This document shows positions 11,837-23,120 of a stretch of DNA of 33,886 bases, in pieces. The notes under the pieces were generated by a model. The model made no database searches, had not been told where the DNA came from, and was given only the letters and a program-made list of their open reading frames with translations. This DNA comes from Haplomitrium mnioides (Eukaryota > Marchantiophyta > Haplomitriopsida > Calobryales). Every line of letters starts with the position of its first letter. Position 1 is the stretch's first letter. Location: contig JBNGIS010019104.1 of NCBI GenBank assembly GCA_049999725.1, positions 16,478 through 50,363 on the forward strand, in the 5' to 3' direction. The position numbers were made by a program, and so were the translations under genes.

Positions 11837-12112
11837 TATTGAATGTGAGGCTCATGCATTTAATAGAAGAATGTGAAAACATGGGAACAACAAGTTTATG
11901 AGATGAAACATGAAACTCTTCCTCTCCTTCTCTTCTCTCTACTCAATGTATGAATATGCTTAATCTTACAATAGACAATGTAATAGGTGATTAAGGTATT
12001 GTGCTAATCATAGAGGATTAGCACTAACCTTAGTCCAATTCATAGATAGTAATCATAGGTTAAGGACTAATCCTATATTAGTCTAATCATCTTACTATAT
12101 GTAGTATGACAC
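11837..12112 (-). repeat. 3' LTR of element A
   Basis: On the plus strand it reads TATTGAATGTGAGGCTC to TGTAGTATGACA. It is the partner of the LTR at 23883-24157; the terminal TG has become TA at 11837-11838. It carries the inverted repeat GTGCTAATC / GATTAGCAC and a pyrimidine-rich stretch (cttcctctccttctcttctc) that is a purine tract on the element's sense strand. Confidence 0.9.
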
Positions 12113-12540
12113 TCTCCTTGGCTATAACATGGGAAATGTTGAAACCACACATAAGATAGATATGAAACCAATGATAAAATACCACCAACACTCCAAAATA
12201 AATCCATATGAAATATAAAAGTGTTGTCTCATTAAAACCCTCCCATACTCCTACGAGGGAAAGAGTACAACCACCATTTCTTAATGGATATATAAGTAAT
12301 ATTGTGACCAAATAGAGAGAAGAAATAATAAATAAGAAAGTCGGCTACAGACCCAATAGATAATAAAAAATAATAATGATATGATGCTTGGAAAACGCCA
12401 TGAGTAGAGTAGAATATGAAGATATATTAGAGATAAAAATAATAATGTCGACGAGATAATGAAATAATAGTTGATGAAGTCATGATAATAATATCGATAA
12501 TCTCCGTAAACCAAGTGAATGACAAATATGTTGATGCAGT
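12113..12540 (-). other. Element A polypurine tract and 3' UTR
   Basis: CTCTCCTT at 12113-12120 is AAGGAGAG on the sense strand, directly upstream of the 3' LTR, as expected for a polypurine tract. The rest is AT-rich 3' UTR sharing blocks with the UTRs of B and C (ACATGGGAAATGTTG, TCATTAAAACCCTC, AAAGAGTACAACCA). The open frames 12087-12311 and 12281-12628 are not convincing genes. Confidence 0.75.
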
Positions 12541-13150
12541 GCCGAAGGTAAAGCCTTTGTAAATATATCGGCAATGTTCTCTTTGCTAGAGATAACCTGC
12601 ACAGAAATAGTGTCGCCATGCTACTCATGGGTAAAGAAAAACTTTGGTGCTATGTGTTTTATGTAATCTCATTTAATAAAACCTTGTGAGACCTGCTTTA
12701 TACATGCCCAGTTATCTTCAAAAATAATAGTAGGGTCAGATATACAAGGTAAACCACAATGTAAATAAACATGATCAAGCATCCTTCATAGGTATATGCA
12801 CTCCCTACTAGCTTCATACAGAGCAATAATCTTCGCATGGTTTGAGGATGTACAAATCAAAGACTGCTTTGTACTTTTCTATAATATAGCTATAAAGCCA
12901 TATAAGAATACATAACCGGTTTGGGACTTAGCATCATCAAGATTTAAAAGGCATCCCACATCCGTATAGTCGGTAAAGATTTGATCTGTATTATTTGGGA
13001 AAAATAACCCCATGTCAATTGTGCCTTGCAAGTATCTAAAAGCAAGCTTGATACCATTCCAATGCCTTATAGTAGGCTGTGAATTATGTCTTGCAAACAA
13101 GTTCACGGCAAAGGAAATATCAAGATGTGTTTGATTAGCAAAATACATAA
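12541..13150 (-). pseudogene. Element A RNase H remnant
   Basis: This is the C-terminal pol domain on the minus strand. Readable sense-strand blocks include SQTGYVFLYGF and, near 12840, the TSSNHAEI-type block; the KHI.PKFF and ADIFTKAL-like ends lie towards 12560-12650. The open piece 12879-13286 covers the RT end and the RNase H start. Frame changes and stops interrupt the rest. Insert A' lies further upstream in RT. Confidence 0.8.
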
Positions 13151-13829
13151 GAGCTCCTATAGCGGAGAGATATGGTATCTCAGATCCAAGAATTGGCTCT
13201 ATGTCTTTCCGTTTTCGGAAAATATCTTTGTCTTTGTCTAGTGATCTTATCTCCATAAGTGATGTGACTGGATGAGATTTATCCATATTAAATTGTTTTA
13301 GAATTTTCCTAGTATAAGTACTCTAATGCATCAATATGCCATCAATCAAGATACTCAAATTGTACTCCTAAACAATGCTTAGTCTTCCCAATATTCTTCA
13401 TATGAAAAATCTTCTTAAACATAGAAATAGTTTGCTCTCAAGTAAGGATTGGTGACCAAAAAGGTTTATATCATCAATATATAGTGCGACAATTATAAAT
13501 TATTCATCAATATTCTTGATGAATAAACTTGGTGTAATGTCATCAAAGTGGAAACCCATGGCTATCATCTCCTCATGAAATCTATGATACCATATTCGAC
13601 CACTCTACTTAAGTTCATAAATAGATCGAAGAATCTGGACTGCATATCTATCCTTGGTCAAAGGCATGGATTGATGCATAAGGGGACAATAGGTTTTTTC
13701 TCTCTAAAGTGCATCTCATGGACAATAGGTCCTAACCCAATACTACCACCACTGGGTGTAATGATGGTAAAGAGGAGGATGGGTCGTTAGATGGTTTACG
13801 CTTAGTGAGATTCTCCTCTTGAATATGAT
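13151..13829 (-). pseudogene. Element A RT, C-terminal half (downstream of insert A')
   Basis: The sense strand encodes MDKSHPVTSLMEIRSLDKDKD and, near 13470-13482, ALYIDDINLF with the catalytic YIDD intact. Further upstream is EEMIAMGF, then the RIWYH region. The 5' edge ends in the ATGAT duplication (13825-13829) created by insert A'. Joining 13829 to 17661 restores the sequence order seen in element C (NIYH...QGEN). Confidence 0.85.
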
Positions 13830-14802
13830 TGTCACTGCCCTATTTCTGGTCTTTACCTTTTCAGACCCTGTTTTGAATGTAGGGGAAGACGGGTTTCGGG
13901 CTTTCAGGTTCTTTTCTGATATGGCCCCTTGCCAATTACCACTTTCAGACCTTAAGGACTCTTCCTCTCCTTACAGGCCTGGTATGCTTCTCTCACTCTT
14001 CTTCTTCTCACACTCAAGTCAGACATTCAACCATACACAGGTCCAAATCCATTTACACCCAGATGTGATTTGTGTGATTCTTCCTCTTTATTCCTAGGAC
14101 CCAATAACTTAGGCCCTGCCACCTTATTTGTGCTTGGGCAGAATGGTGTTGGTGACCTGCACAGCTGAACACTACAAAAGGCTGGACTCCCCACTCAGGG
14201 TTGTCACAGAGCTGAACTAGATTATCCTAACTATCCTAAGCTGTACTAATTCCTAACTATGCAAATAGGATCAGGAACAAAGAGCATTCACCCCCATGAT
14301 ACTAGACTTGTGTCAAGGGATTGGACTCCCCCTTCAAGTGTGTTCCCAGGGTCTGCTCAACTGATCCGATGTCCACTAATCTAACAAATCAAGGGGACAC
14401 ACATGCAGAAAGGCAATCTAATTACACATATATGGACAACACTTATATACAATATATGCAAGAGAAAACAGAGTCCTTGAAGGCCCTCTGGAATTCTAAC
14501 TAATTATACTTCCCTTGTGAATCCTGTTGCCTTACAACTGCAGCCCGGCAACCCACACACCCTCCTCTCCAGATAGTTTTTTTAACTTCCCTCGCGAGAA
14601 GCCCTGCTTTTACTTCCTTAGGCTAGGAAGAGAGTTTCTTTTACTTCCACCTCTGGAAGACAACTTTACCAGCTGCAGGTAGCCCACTCCACTCTCGAGC
14701 CTCTACAAGTCTTACTATGCAGTGCGTCGGCACTGGCACAGCCCCCCCTCTCTCAGCTCCACTTGAAGAATAACACACCAGAATGTCTTCAGAACACTCT
14801 AG

Positions 14803-15345
14803 GCTGATGCTCACACACAAGGAATGGCAGAGACAACCCCAAGCTCCTCACTTGGCAGCCTCTCTCGAAGTCATAACTGGTTGGAATCCCTTCAAACTAT
14901 CGTATCAGTAACCCTCCGCTCTGGTCCACCGACAAGGATGAGGTCACCTGGGTCTACCCCCAGTCCTCCTCTAAATCCCCCTGGCCCCTTGGAGCTAGTA
15001 CCCTTGCTTCACGTAGTTCCTCACTGAATTCCCACTCCAGTCGCCCCTCGTTGCGGTTTCCTTGTCTTCAAGTCGTGATGCTTCTACACAGAGAATGCAG
15101 AGACGACCCCAAGTCCTCCTATGGTGGCCTCTTCTGAAGTCTTAGCTGACTAGAATACAATCGAGACCCCGTATCAATAACCCTCCACTCTGGTCCACAA
15201 GCAAGGATGAGTTCACCAGGGTCTCCCCCTAGTCCTCCTCTAAATCCCCCTTGCTCCATGGAGCTAGTAACTCTGCTTCACATTGTCTTGTCAGTGAATT
15301 CAAACCCCAGCCCCTCTCGTTGCGATTCCCCTTTGCATGCAGTCG
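14803..15345. repeat. Tandem duplication, about 270 bp, 2 copies inside A'
   Basis: Copy 1 (14803-15075) and copy 2 (15077-15345) share GATGCTnnnACACA.GAATG, CAGAGACnACCCCAAG, CCCTCCnCTCTGGTCCAC and CAGTCCTCCTCTAAATCCCCC. CCCTCCGCTC at 14912 and CCCTCCACTC at 15181 are 269 bp apart. Confidence 0.8.
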
Positions 15346-15745
15346 CCTCACGCCCTGAGATTACTTGTGCATCAACCTGGAAGAATTCGATGAGAATCGA
15401 TGCATACTCCCCTCGCGCGCTACCCTCTGATGCTCGATCCAATGTATAGTCGTTATTGCCATTAGCTCGAAACAGGGGACGACGACGCGTGGCTTCACTG
15501 TTAGGTAATCTCGTTACCACGGGATGGGAGAAAGTGCCACGTGTCCTACAGTTGATCGAGGAAAAGCCAATGTAAACGGTAACTTAGACGAGGAGCTCCG
15601 AGGAATCTTGATGGGAGAGATTCCGTAGATTCCCGTAGAACCAAGTCCAAAGAGGCTTTCGGAACCGAGTTCTGCAGTGCCCTACGGAACCGACTCCAAG
15701 GAATCTCCTTAGATCCCTCCGTAGATGCTTCTTTCTTCTCCTCGT

Positions 15746-16107
15746 GCCACGTCGTCCGCTGCACCGCCGTCCGACGCTGCCCCGCAAGGGGTAGGCTGAC
15801 CGTCGCGCAGACTGCTCCCTCCGTAGTTGACCCGCACGTTGCCCTAGGTCAGGTGAACTCCTCTCCTAGCACCGTGTGTCCCGTGAATTGCCTCGGGGTC
15901 CATGCAGTCGCCACGTCCTCCGAAAGTCGCCGTCTGACGTCGCCTCGCAAAGGGGTAGGCAGATTGTCGCGCTGACCTCTTTCCGATGTTGACCGACAGA
16001 CCCCCTGCGTGCTTCCTAAGTCACCATGTCATCCAAAGGGCGCCGTCCGACGTCGCCCCACAAAGGGTAGGCGGACCATCGTGCGGACCCTTCTTCCGAA
16101 GTTGACC
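15746..16107. repeat. GC-rich imperfect repeat, 3 copies inside A'
   Basis: Three blocks starting near 15746, 15910 and 16023 share GCCACGTCnTCCG, GCCGTCCGACGTCGCC, GCAAAGGGGTAGGC and a closing CTTCCGAAGTTGACC in the same order. Spacing is uneven (164 and 113 bp) because the linkers differ. Confidence 0.75.
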
Positions 16108-16469
16108 TTCGGAAACACGTCCTGGCTCCTCAGCGCGCCATGTTTCCAAAGTCTCCCACAGACTCCCTACGCTCGCCACGTCATCCGTAGAACCACCGCA
16201 GACTTCCCCTGCTCGCCGAATAAGAACGGTGTCGATGTTGCCGTTTTGACGTACCTTCGAAGTAAGAACTACTCGCGCGTTTGAGGCTAGCTTCGTTAAC
16301 ACTTCCGAAAGCTCGTTATAAGAACTACTAGGCCCTTTCAGACCGTTCGCCCCTTTCAAACTTTTTGCTGCACCCCGTCAAACTTTTACCTTTGTAGATG
16401 CCAAAGCGGCAAACTGTCACCCTTTCAGCGGTAGCTCCTTCGTCGGTCGCACCGACGTTAGCTTCGTTT

Positions 16470-16870
16470 TTCAGCCGCTCTCATCTTGCTCGCCGATTCG
16501 CCGACATATCGTGCTTTCGCCGTGCCCTTCGTTTCCCTCCACCGGATAGGCGCCATATCGCCCTTCTGGCTCAGCCTTCTTCCCATTGGACAGTTTGCGC
16601 TGGGTCACTGCTTCACCACTAATGCGCGTCGTTCGAACCGGTTTGCCGACAAGTCGTCTTTTCGCCTTCACTTGCTCTTATTCGGTCAGATCAGTGATTA
16701 GTCTCCCTTTCGGCTCTCCTCTGTGTTTCCTCTTTGGCGAATCTGCGCTAGGTCGCCCCTTCGGCTTCCGCGCTCCTCCTCCTCTCAGATCTTCGATAGA
16801 TCGCCCTTCCGGCACTCTCTTGATTTCCTTCGGCCAGACCCGGAATAAGTCGTTGTTTCGGGCCCTCCTC
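16470..16870 (-). repeat. Array of about 8 dyad modules in A'
   Basis: Read on the minus strand, related modules of about 40-55 bp follow each other. Examples are CCCGAAACAACGACTTATTCC, GGAAGGGCGATCTATCGAAG, GCGAAAGCACGATATGTCGG and AGAAGGGCGATATGGCGCC. A working consensus is CCGAAAgggCGAnnTATCGcCgAt.CGG. The GA..TATC core forms a short dyad in several copies. Related modules occur at 22550-23120 and 27155-27430. Confidence 0.6.
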
Positions 16871-16946
16871 CTGGCTCCCCTGTTTGGTCCCTCGCGGATC
16901 CCTCTTAACTGGGCTCTCCATGTCGTAAGACGCATCGGAACCAAGT

Positions 16947-16965
16947 TAAGTGGGCTCCCTACTTA
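16947..16965. repeat. Inverted repeat TAAGTGGG/CCCTACTTA in A'
   Basis: TAAGTGGG CT CCCTACTTA is an imperfect palindrome. It corresponds to the cleaner TAAGTGGGG AA CCCCACTTA in B' (27032-27051). Neighbouring ATCGGAACCAA sequence is shared too, supporting a common origin of the two inserts. Confidence 0.65.
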
Positions 16966-17655
16966 GGGAGGCGCCTATCCGCAGATCCGCGGGCCTCCTG
17001 GTGCCGCAACGTCGTCCGTGGAATCCCGCAAAGGCTCTGGAAACGCCACGTTTTCGTGGAATCTCGCGGGACATTTCGGGGACTCCACTCTTCCGTCAGG
17101 ACTTACCGACTCGAATGGAGCATTCGATCGGCCTCTGCAGGGCTCGCTCTTGCTTGCGGGATTGAGGCGTCCCTCTTCCCTGGCCTTGCTCGCCCTCGTG
17201 ACGATCTCACCTCCTCTTGTCAGCTCCTGATGCTTGCTTCCCAATTTGTGGCTGCTGCAGAACCCCTACGATCTGCCTTTCTTTGGAGTGCCTTCGGGCT
17301 TCCTTGTTGTTGATCCCTTCTTCTTCCTCTTGCGATCGCCTCGCCATGGGTGGCTGCTCCGTTCCTTCTCCCTAGGCTTCGATCCCCGCATCCTCCTTAG
17401 GCCCATGGATTCTCGCTGGCCTGCTTCGATTTTGAAAATGGGGCCCCTCCCCTAGCTGGCGATCACTGCTCTCCTTCCTCCTCTCCTCCGCCATGATTCT
17501 ATTTCCCTTCTAGGACTCATGCGCCCTGCTCTTATCAGTTGTTTGAGGTAATCCGCTGTTCCTGCGAGGCCCTTACACTTGCTAAGGAGTATTTGGGTCG
17601 TTGATGTTTTTGATTCCATGAATTCTGCTTGAATGCTCCAAAGCACTAGCTGACA

Positions 17656-18177
17656 ATGATAAATATTCATTGCAAGAAGCTCTAGGAGAGCTTTCATATA
17701 GATTTGGGTATCTAATAGCTCATATAGGTATGCTCGCATAACATCCATCTAATGTGTAATGAGCTCATCTCCTAGGGAAAAGCCTACAAAGAATTGACAT
17801 GTGATAGCATCCATAACTGAGGCGTGTGTGAGATCGAAGTCTCTCCAAGGTATTTGTGTATAGCCTTTGGCTACAAGGCATGCTTTATATCTGACAATTT
17901 TGCCTTTTTTATTTTGCTTCTTTACAAAGATCCACCTATATCCAATTAAACTAGCATCAGAGGGAACATAGACTAAAGGTCCAAATACCTTCCTCTGTAT
18001 CATGGAATCAAGTTCTGAATCTATTGCCTTTTTCCACTCTATCCGATCAGAACTGTCCATAGCCTCTTTGACATATCTGGGATCAGGTGGTGTATCAGAT
18101 ATAGTGTGTGAAACTAGAAATTCAAAATGATCATCGACATCTAGACTCTCTCTTTTCCATGTAGCCCTTGTATCCAT
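17656..18177 (-). pseudogene. Element A RT, N-terminal half (upstream of insert A')
   Basis: Two adjoining open pieces in the same frame (17749-18177 and 17452-17748, of which only the part above 17660 is copia) encode the RT N-terminus: YVKEAMDSSDRIEWKKAIDSE, GYRWIFVKKQNKKGK, ACLVAKGYTQ and AYLYELLDTQIYMKA. Sequence ends at NIYH, where insert A' interrupts it; the open frame runs on into A' by chance. A stop at 17749 separates the pieces. The rest of RT resumes at 13829. Confidence 0.87.
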
Positions 18178-19480
18178 AGAGTGGATCGCGATCTCTTAAT
18201 TATCAGGGTATTCCAATAGGGAAACAGTCGGTTGAGATAGTAAAGGTGTAGATGATGATGTTTTCATGACATTAGCTGAGAATGTAGTTCTCTTAGTCAA
18301 AATTTTGTGTCTCGGTTGAGAGTCTTTTGAGCCAAGAGGGCATCCTCTCTTTTGCCTTGGTACTGAGTCAACTCATGGTTTTGAAATATCTTGAATTCTT
18401 GCAAGAATATTCACCGTAGGAATATGTGACCTTGTTACATTTACAATTTCATTAAAAGAATTTGGAAATTGTTCAACTATTTTAACCAAGTGAAGAAGTC
18501 TCTTGACTTCATCCTCACCTTGCCTTGTTCTTTGATCTATCTATATAGTGGATATACTCTCCCATTGGAGTTTTTTTCGGTAATGAAGAATTTTTATCTT
18601 CAAAAAGAGATGGAAATATATCCTCATAGAAATGGCAATCTGCTAATCTAGCTTGAAACACATTAGCTATGGATGGTTCGAGATAACGTAAAATAAAAGG
18701 GGAGTCATATCCCACATAAATGCCTTTTTGTCTCTTAGGTCCCATCTTAGTCCTTTTTGGTCCTATAATTGGAACTAAGACTTGACAACCAAAAACTCAT
18801 AAATGGGATAAATATGGTATATTACCATAGGCAAGTTGGTAAGGTGATAATGAATTAAATATTGATGGTCGATATTTTAATAATGATGCAGCATGTAGTG
18901 TTGCATGGCCCTATGCAACAACCGGTAAATTGGTCTGCATTAACATGGGTATAACAATCATTTGAATGTTGCACATAACTCTTTCGACTATTCCATTTTG
19001 AAAATGGATATGTGCCACAGAGTATTGAGTATCTATATCTATAGTCATGCAAAAGTCATCAAACTTTTTTGATGTAAAATCTCTTGCATTGTTAACTCGT
19101 AGGACTTTTATTGGACTTTTTGGAAATTAAGCTTTCAATTTCAGAATGTGTGCCAATATCCTCGAGAAGACTAGATTATGGGTCGAGAGTAATGACACTT
19201 GTGACCATTTTGTGGAAGTGGAGATGATCACTAGAAAGTATCAAAAGGGTCTATTGGGTGGGTTGATTGGACCACAAACATTTACATATATTCTCTTAAG
19301 GAATTTTGGAATTTCCGAAATTTTTTTGGAAATCGCTGGATATAAGGCCAGTTTTCCTTGAGAACAATGTACACATGGTCTTTCATTCATAGATGGCTTT
19401 ATTCTTTAAGGAATGGATCGTGTCACTTTTTGAATGTTGCAAAACATTGTAGTGCCCGGATGTCCTAAGCGATTATGCCA
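18178..19480 (-). pseudogene. Element A integrase and linker remnant
   Basis: From high to low coordinates: the end of the GAG-pre-integrase domain (WHNRLGHPGTTM near 19455-19490, with an in-frame TAA before Trp), then the integrase core and C-terminal region (GPKRQKGIYVGYDSP at 18700-18745). The first catalytic position reads YVNVCGPINPP (codon 19280-19282) and the second RVNNARDF (19091-19093), so both Asp have become Asn. The Glu in NGIVERV (about 18984) is kept. Each change fits a G-to-A transition on the sense strand. A frame change separates integrase from RT. Confidence 0.83.
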
Positions 19481-20107
19481 TTAAGTAGTATGATCTATTG
19501 CTTTTGCATGAGTATGATAGTTTTGTATTTGCATAATATAAAACCCAAGAGAGTACGCAAAAAGTGTTTCCTTTATTTCAAATCCTTTAGGAGTGTGCCT
19601 CAATAAATGCAATAGTTCATGATTTCTACAAGTGCTTGTATGTATGTGATAACCATTGTCTCGTATATCACAAAAACTAATGAGGCTTTTAGTTGCACTT
19701 GGAGCATATATTGCTGATCTGATATGTATGACAGTCCCTTGTGGCAATCTTATAGTGGCTGGTCTTTTGCCTTCTTCAATCTGATTACTGCTCATTATAT
19801 TAGTCACCTTTCGGTGTGAGGGCATGAGCTTGGTAAAATAGGACCTGCATTTTAAAATAGTATGAGTATTGCCACTGTCTAGTATACAGGTATAAATGTC
19901 ATCAAGAGGAAGTGTAGAAATTGTACACTGAATCATATTTGTCTCTGATATATTCATCTCCTCTTCCTTATCGATATAATCGCTAAAGGTATCGGTTTGT
20001 TCCATAAAGACACCATGATCCTGTGTTGCAGCTTTTTGGTTTTTGTCTTTGGCATAAATTGCGACTAGGTGAGCTGGGATTTTGCAAACTTTATTAGTAT
20101 GCCCCAT
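19481..20107 (-). pseudogene. Element A protease segment (open 208-codon piece)
   Basis: This is the longest coherent open piece in element A. It opens with the end of the CCHC zinc knuckle (MGHTNKVCKI) and a charged linker (SDYIDKEEE). The aspartic protease motif CILDSGNTHTILKC follows, with the catalytic Asp codon at 19877-19879, and then RLPQGTVIHI and TKSLISF. It ends in the GAG-pre-integrase domain (AIDHTT) at a stop codon that replaces the Leu codon seen in element C. The Met at 20107 is internal to gag-pol and not a real start. Confidence 0.85.
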
Positions 20108-20962
20108 GCTTCCACATCTACTGCAAACAATCGGTCCTCTGGTGTTACTAGAGGATGGCTGGTTTTTGTTATCATATGAATTCTAGCCTCCTCTTCTTCC
20201 TCTTTGATAAAAGCGTGCAGAGCTTCCCCTGCCCCTTCCTCTCCCCATGAATTGCTAATTCCTGCCATTCATAGTAGCTTTACCCATTTGAGAATTCTGT
20301 CTACAGGAACCAAATCTGGCCCTTGTTCTAGATATGCCTATGTTATTTGTTGGCTTGGAATAATGAGCTTCAGGTGTAGGATTTTGAGGTAGGGTACTTA
20401 GAGGTCTTACTTTTGAATTCTTCATCAACAAATCATGATGTTTCTCTGCTAATAGTAAATAAGCTATAAGTTTGGAATAAGTAGAGAAATTCATGTTTCT
20501 CTATTGAGCAGATAGAATCATGTTGGTTGTATGAAATGTGGATAGTGTTTTCTTAAATTTTTCCTCTTGGGAAATTGGATGTCCATAAAATATTAACTGA
20601 GATGTTATTCTGAACAACTAACTGTTATATTTAGATATGAAAGAAAAATCTTGAACTCTTAGATTGACCCATCTATGTCTAGCTTTAGGTAGATGAAGTG
20701 TTTTTGTGTGGTCAAATCTTTCTTTCAAGTTATCCCATAGAATTCTGGGATTACTCTCATTCAGGTACTGAATTTTGAGAGAGTCAGAAAAATGATGCTT
20801 CAAGAAGACCAAGGCCTGGGCTTTCTGTTGTGAGTTTATGCCCTCATCTATAAGGATTATGGTCTCCAATCCCTTACAAACCAGATGGGTTGTTGCATCC
20901 AGTGACCAGGAGAGATACTTGTCTCCTTCAATGATCAACTGTTTAAAGTTTAACGTTTCCAT
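20108..20962 (-). pseudogene. gag: Element A gag (UBN2-type) with stops
   Basis: The probable gag start is the ATG at 20962 (METLNFKQLIIEGDKYLSWS), typical of plant copia gag with the UBN2-type domain. The open piece runs to a stop at 20618. The same frame continues with stops at 20618 and near 20495-20505 through 20255-20494 and a Gly/Arg-rich tract to the knuckle CSRCGSMGHTNKVC (about 20080-20125), whose CX2CX4HX4C ligands are all present. No frameshift is needed within gag. The piece at 20065-20268 in another frame is a shadow. Confidence 0.83.
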
Positions 20963-22549
20963 TTTTAGAATGCAAAAATATTTTCAAGGGTTGAAAGATA
21001 GATAGCAATTTTATCAAAATGCAGAAAAACCAAAATGTTAAACTCTTTGCAACTCTGTAAACAACATATAAACCATGTTTGTACAACATAAGCTATATGT
21101 GAAGTATAGTCCATGTTCTTCTTACTACAGGCAAGGGGTTGATCTTATGATCTTGCACAAAAATAGGTGGGAATATCAGCAACATGCCTCTTGTATATCT
21201 CCACAATATTCCAATTGTTGATGTAGTCTCAACTTCTAGATACACTCTGCAAAAGTTGATGTAATTTTCTTGAATGTGCAAACTTATCTTCTGAATTCTT
21301 GAATCACTTCAAGAAGATAGATATTGTTTAGAACTTCTGAATATAATGTCTAAAAATACCCTATAATGGTGATAGAACACTATGGACTAGTTGTGGCCTA
21401 AAGGCCTTCTCAAAATCTCAATAGATTGTTGCTCAAAATCTCAATAGATTTTTAAGATAACTAGTCAATTTCTTCTTACAGGTATAACAGTAAATTGTAC
21501 TCTGTAGAAATTAAACTCTGAAGTATAGATGTAGCAACAACTAATCTTTTTACACTTATAGATTTAGTTGTGCTTATAATACAGTTGTAAGTTCAGAGTT
21601 AATTGAAAAAGTATTTATGTCAAATTCAGTCAAATTTTCTAATATGCAGTTTCTGTCAAATGAAAAACAGAGTATAGAAGGATCATAATGTGAAAATTGA
21701 GTCATGAGATGTGAAATTATGTCCAAATGTGACTCTAATAGGTAGGACAATATAGGAGATCTATTGGAGAGATATGTTAGTTTCCAATTTGATCAAACCA
21801 AATGACTTGGAATCAAAATGAGTGGTCTGAACACAATTGGAATGACTAGAAAAAGTAGACACACTTCAAAGATGATGTGTATCTAGATGTTTCTACAAAA
21901 GTCTAGCATCAATGAATGAATATTGATCACTGTCTCATATAAAACATCACTATGATAGCATAACAATATTGTTTGGAAGAGTAACGTGCAAAAGGCAGAA
22001 TCTATAGCATTATGTTCAATTTTATTTCTCAACCATATGCACCAACATCAGTCTTGAAAGAATTGCTTGGAGCAAACAATCAAATCTATGTCTTCAGATT
22101 TTGAAATGGTTGTGTAAATTACACAAACTAATCTATTGAAGAATTGTTGTACTCCCGCTGAAGAGAAATTAGGTTCGGTGCTCAAAACAGGTTCGGGAGT
22201 AATTTCGTGCTTCAGTAGAGACTTAGTGCACATTAGGCATTTTTGTGTAGGTTCGGTTGACTTAGTAGCTTTGGGGATGAATCTTTAGCTTTGGTTAACA
22301 AGATTGGTATCCAAACCACCTGTCGTTTCACCTAGGACCTTCACTTAGTCCCATAAGTGAAGTCTCAAAAAAATGTTTGATCTATATAAGTCTCGCACTC
22401 AAGGTCACCTTCAACAATGGTTACCTCACCCCCTACATTAGGGAGTAGGGTTGAACCTCTCTGAGAATAGTTGGTGACGAAAGGGATAGGTCGAAAAAAT
22501 CAAAGGCAGCTTCCCCTTCGAGCATAGAATAGTTTTATACAATTTTCTT

Positions 22550-23120
22550 TCGCAAATTCTTGAAATAGTGACTTATCACTATTTCAAATCTTATAATTCC
22601 TCCTCTTTTTGAACTTTCAGGAAATACCAAAGTAGCACTTTTGAACTTTCAATATTTTATGATTTTTATCAAAAAGTTGATTTGTCTCAATTTCGCCATT
22701 GAGTTTTTCTTCCTTCCTTCGAACATTCAACTTTCACTCCAAATCCATTTTGAACTTTTAGCAAAATATAAATATTTCCTCCGAAAGAGGTATATATCGT
22801 CATTATGCACAGATTAAAGCCCTTTCAAACTTTCCAACTTCACCAAGCAAAAATTTTGAACTTTCCAAAGCACTTGAAAATTGTTTGCCGAAACAATAAT
22901 ATGTCGTTGTTTTTGCATAGATATGAAATGCCAAATGTTTGAACTTTCAGAATACTCGGACGTGTCCCATTATTAATCTTTTGTCGAAAAGATAATGTAT
23001 CACCGATTCAACAGCTAAGAAGTCAAACTTTCAAAAAACTCCACTTGAAAACTTTTCGAACTTTCCACTTAACGCTTCAAGAGGTGCCGAAATTGTGATT
23101 TCTCACCTCTTCGACCTTCA
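22550..23120 (+). repeat. Degenerate module array, about 100-bp spacing, in leader of A
   Basis: Plus-strand blocks start near 22561 (TTGAAATAGTGACTTATCAC), 22781 (CCGAAAGAGGTATATATCG), 22887 (GCCGAAACAATAATATGTCG), 22983 (GTCGAAAAGATAATGTATCACC) and 23086 (GTGCCGAAATTGTGATTTC). TTTGAACTTTC-type spacers lie between them. Spacing among the clearer ones is 96-107 bp. They resemble the modules of A' and B'. Confidence 0.5.
22560..22587. repeat. Perfect 12-bp inverted repeat with CTTA loop
   Basis: TTGAAATAGTGA, CTTA and TCACTATTTCAA give a fully paired 12-bp stem with a 4-base loop. Its core (AGTGACTTATCACT) is the AT-rich counterpart of AGCGACTTATCGC in insert B'. Confidence 0.85.

Larger units (their letters stand above)
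13830..17655 (-). mobile_element. Insert A': about 3.8-kb non-coding LTR-like element (solo LTR or LARD)
   Basis: The insert begins TGTCACTGCCC and ends TAGCTGACA on the plus strand and is flanked by ATGAT on both sides (13825-13829, 17656-17660). It splits the RT of element A, and removing it restores the copia sequence. TG...CA ends and 5-bp duplications fit an LTR-retrotransposon integrase. I found no second copy of its start or end inside, so a single very long LTR fits best; an element with diverged LTRs is possible. It is much richer in G+C (especially 15400-17450) than the surrounding DNA. The minus orientation is inferred only from motif order shared with B'. No coding region is recognised; overlapping open frames on both strands reflect composition. 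Confidence 0.75.

Noticed and set aside
15207-17748. Dense overlapping open frames on both strands, possibly a gene or bacterial DNA in the GC-rich block
   Set aside because: High G+C lowers stop frequency. Frames overlap on both strands without recognisable domains, and the block lies inside a clean TG...CA insert with a target duplication.
21409-21450. CTCAAAATCTCA tandem copies in the leader of A resembling the satellite, suggesting the satellite came from the element
   Set aside because: Only about 12-19 bp match and the rest of the monomer is absent, so chance similarity in AT-rich DNA is as likely.
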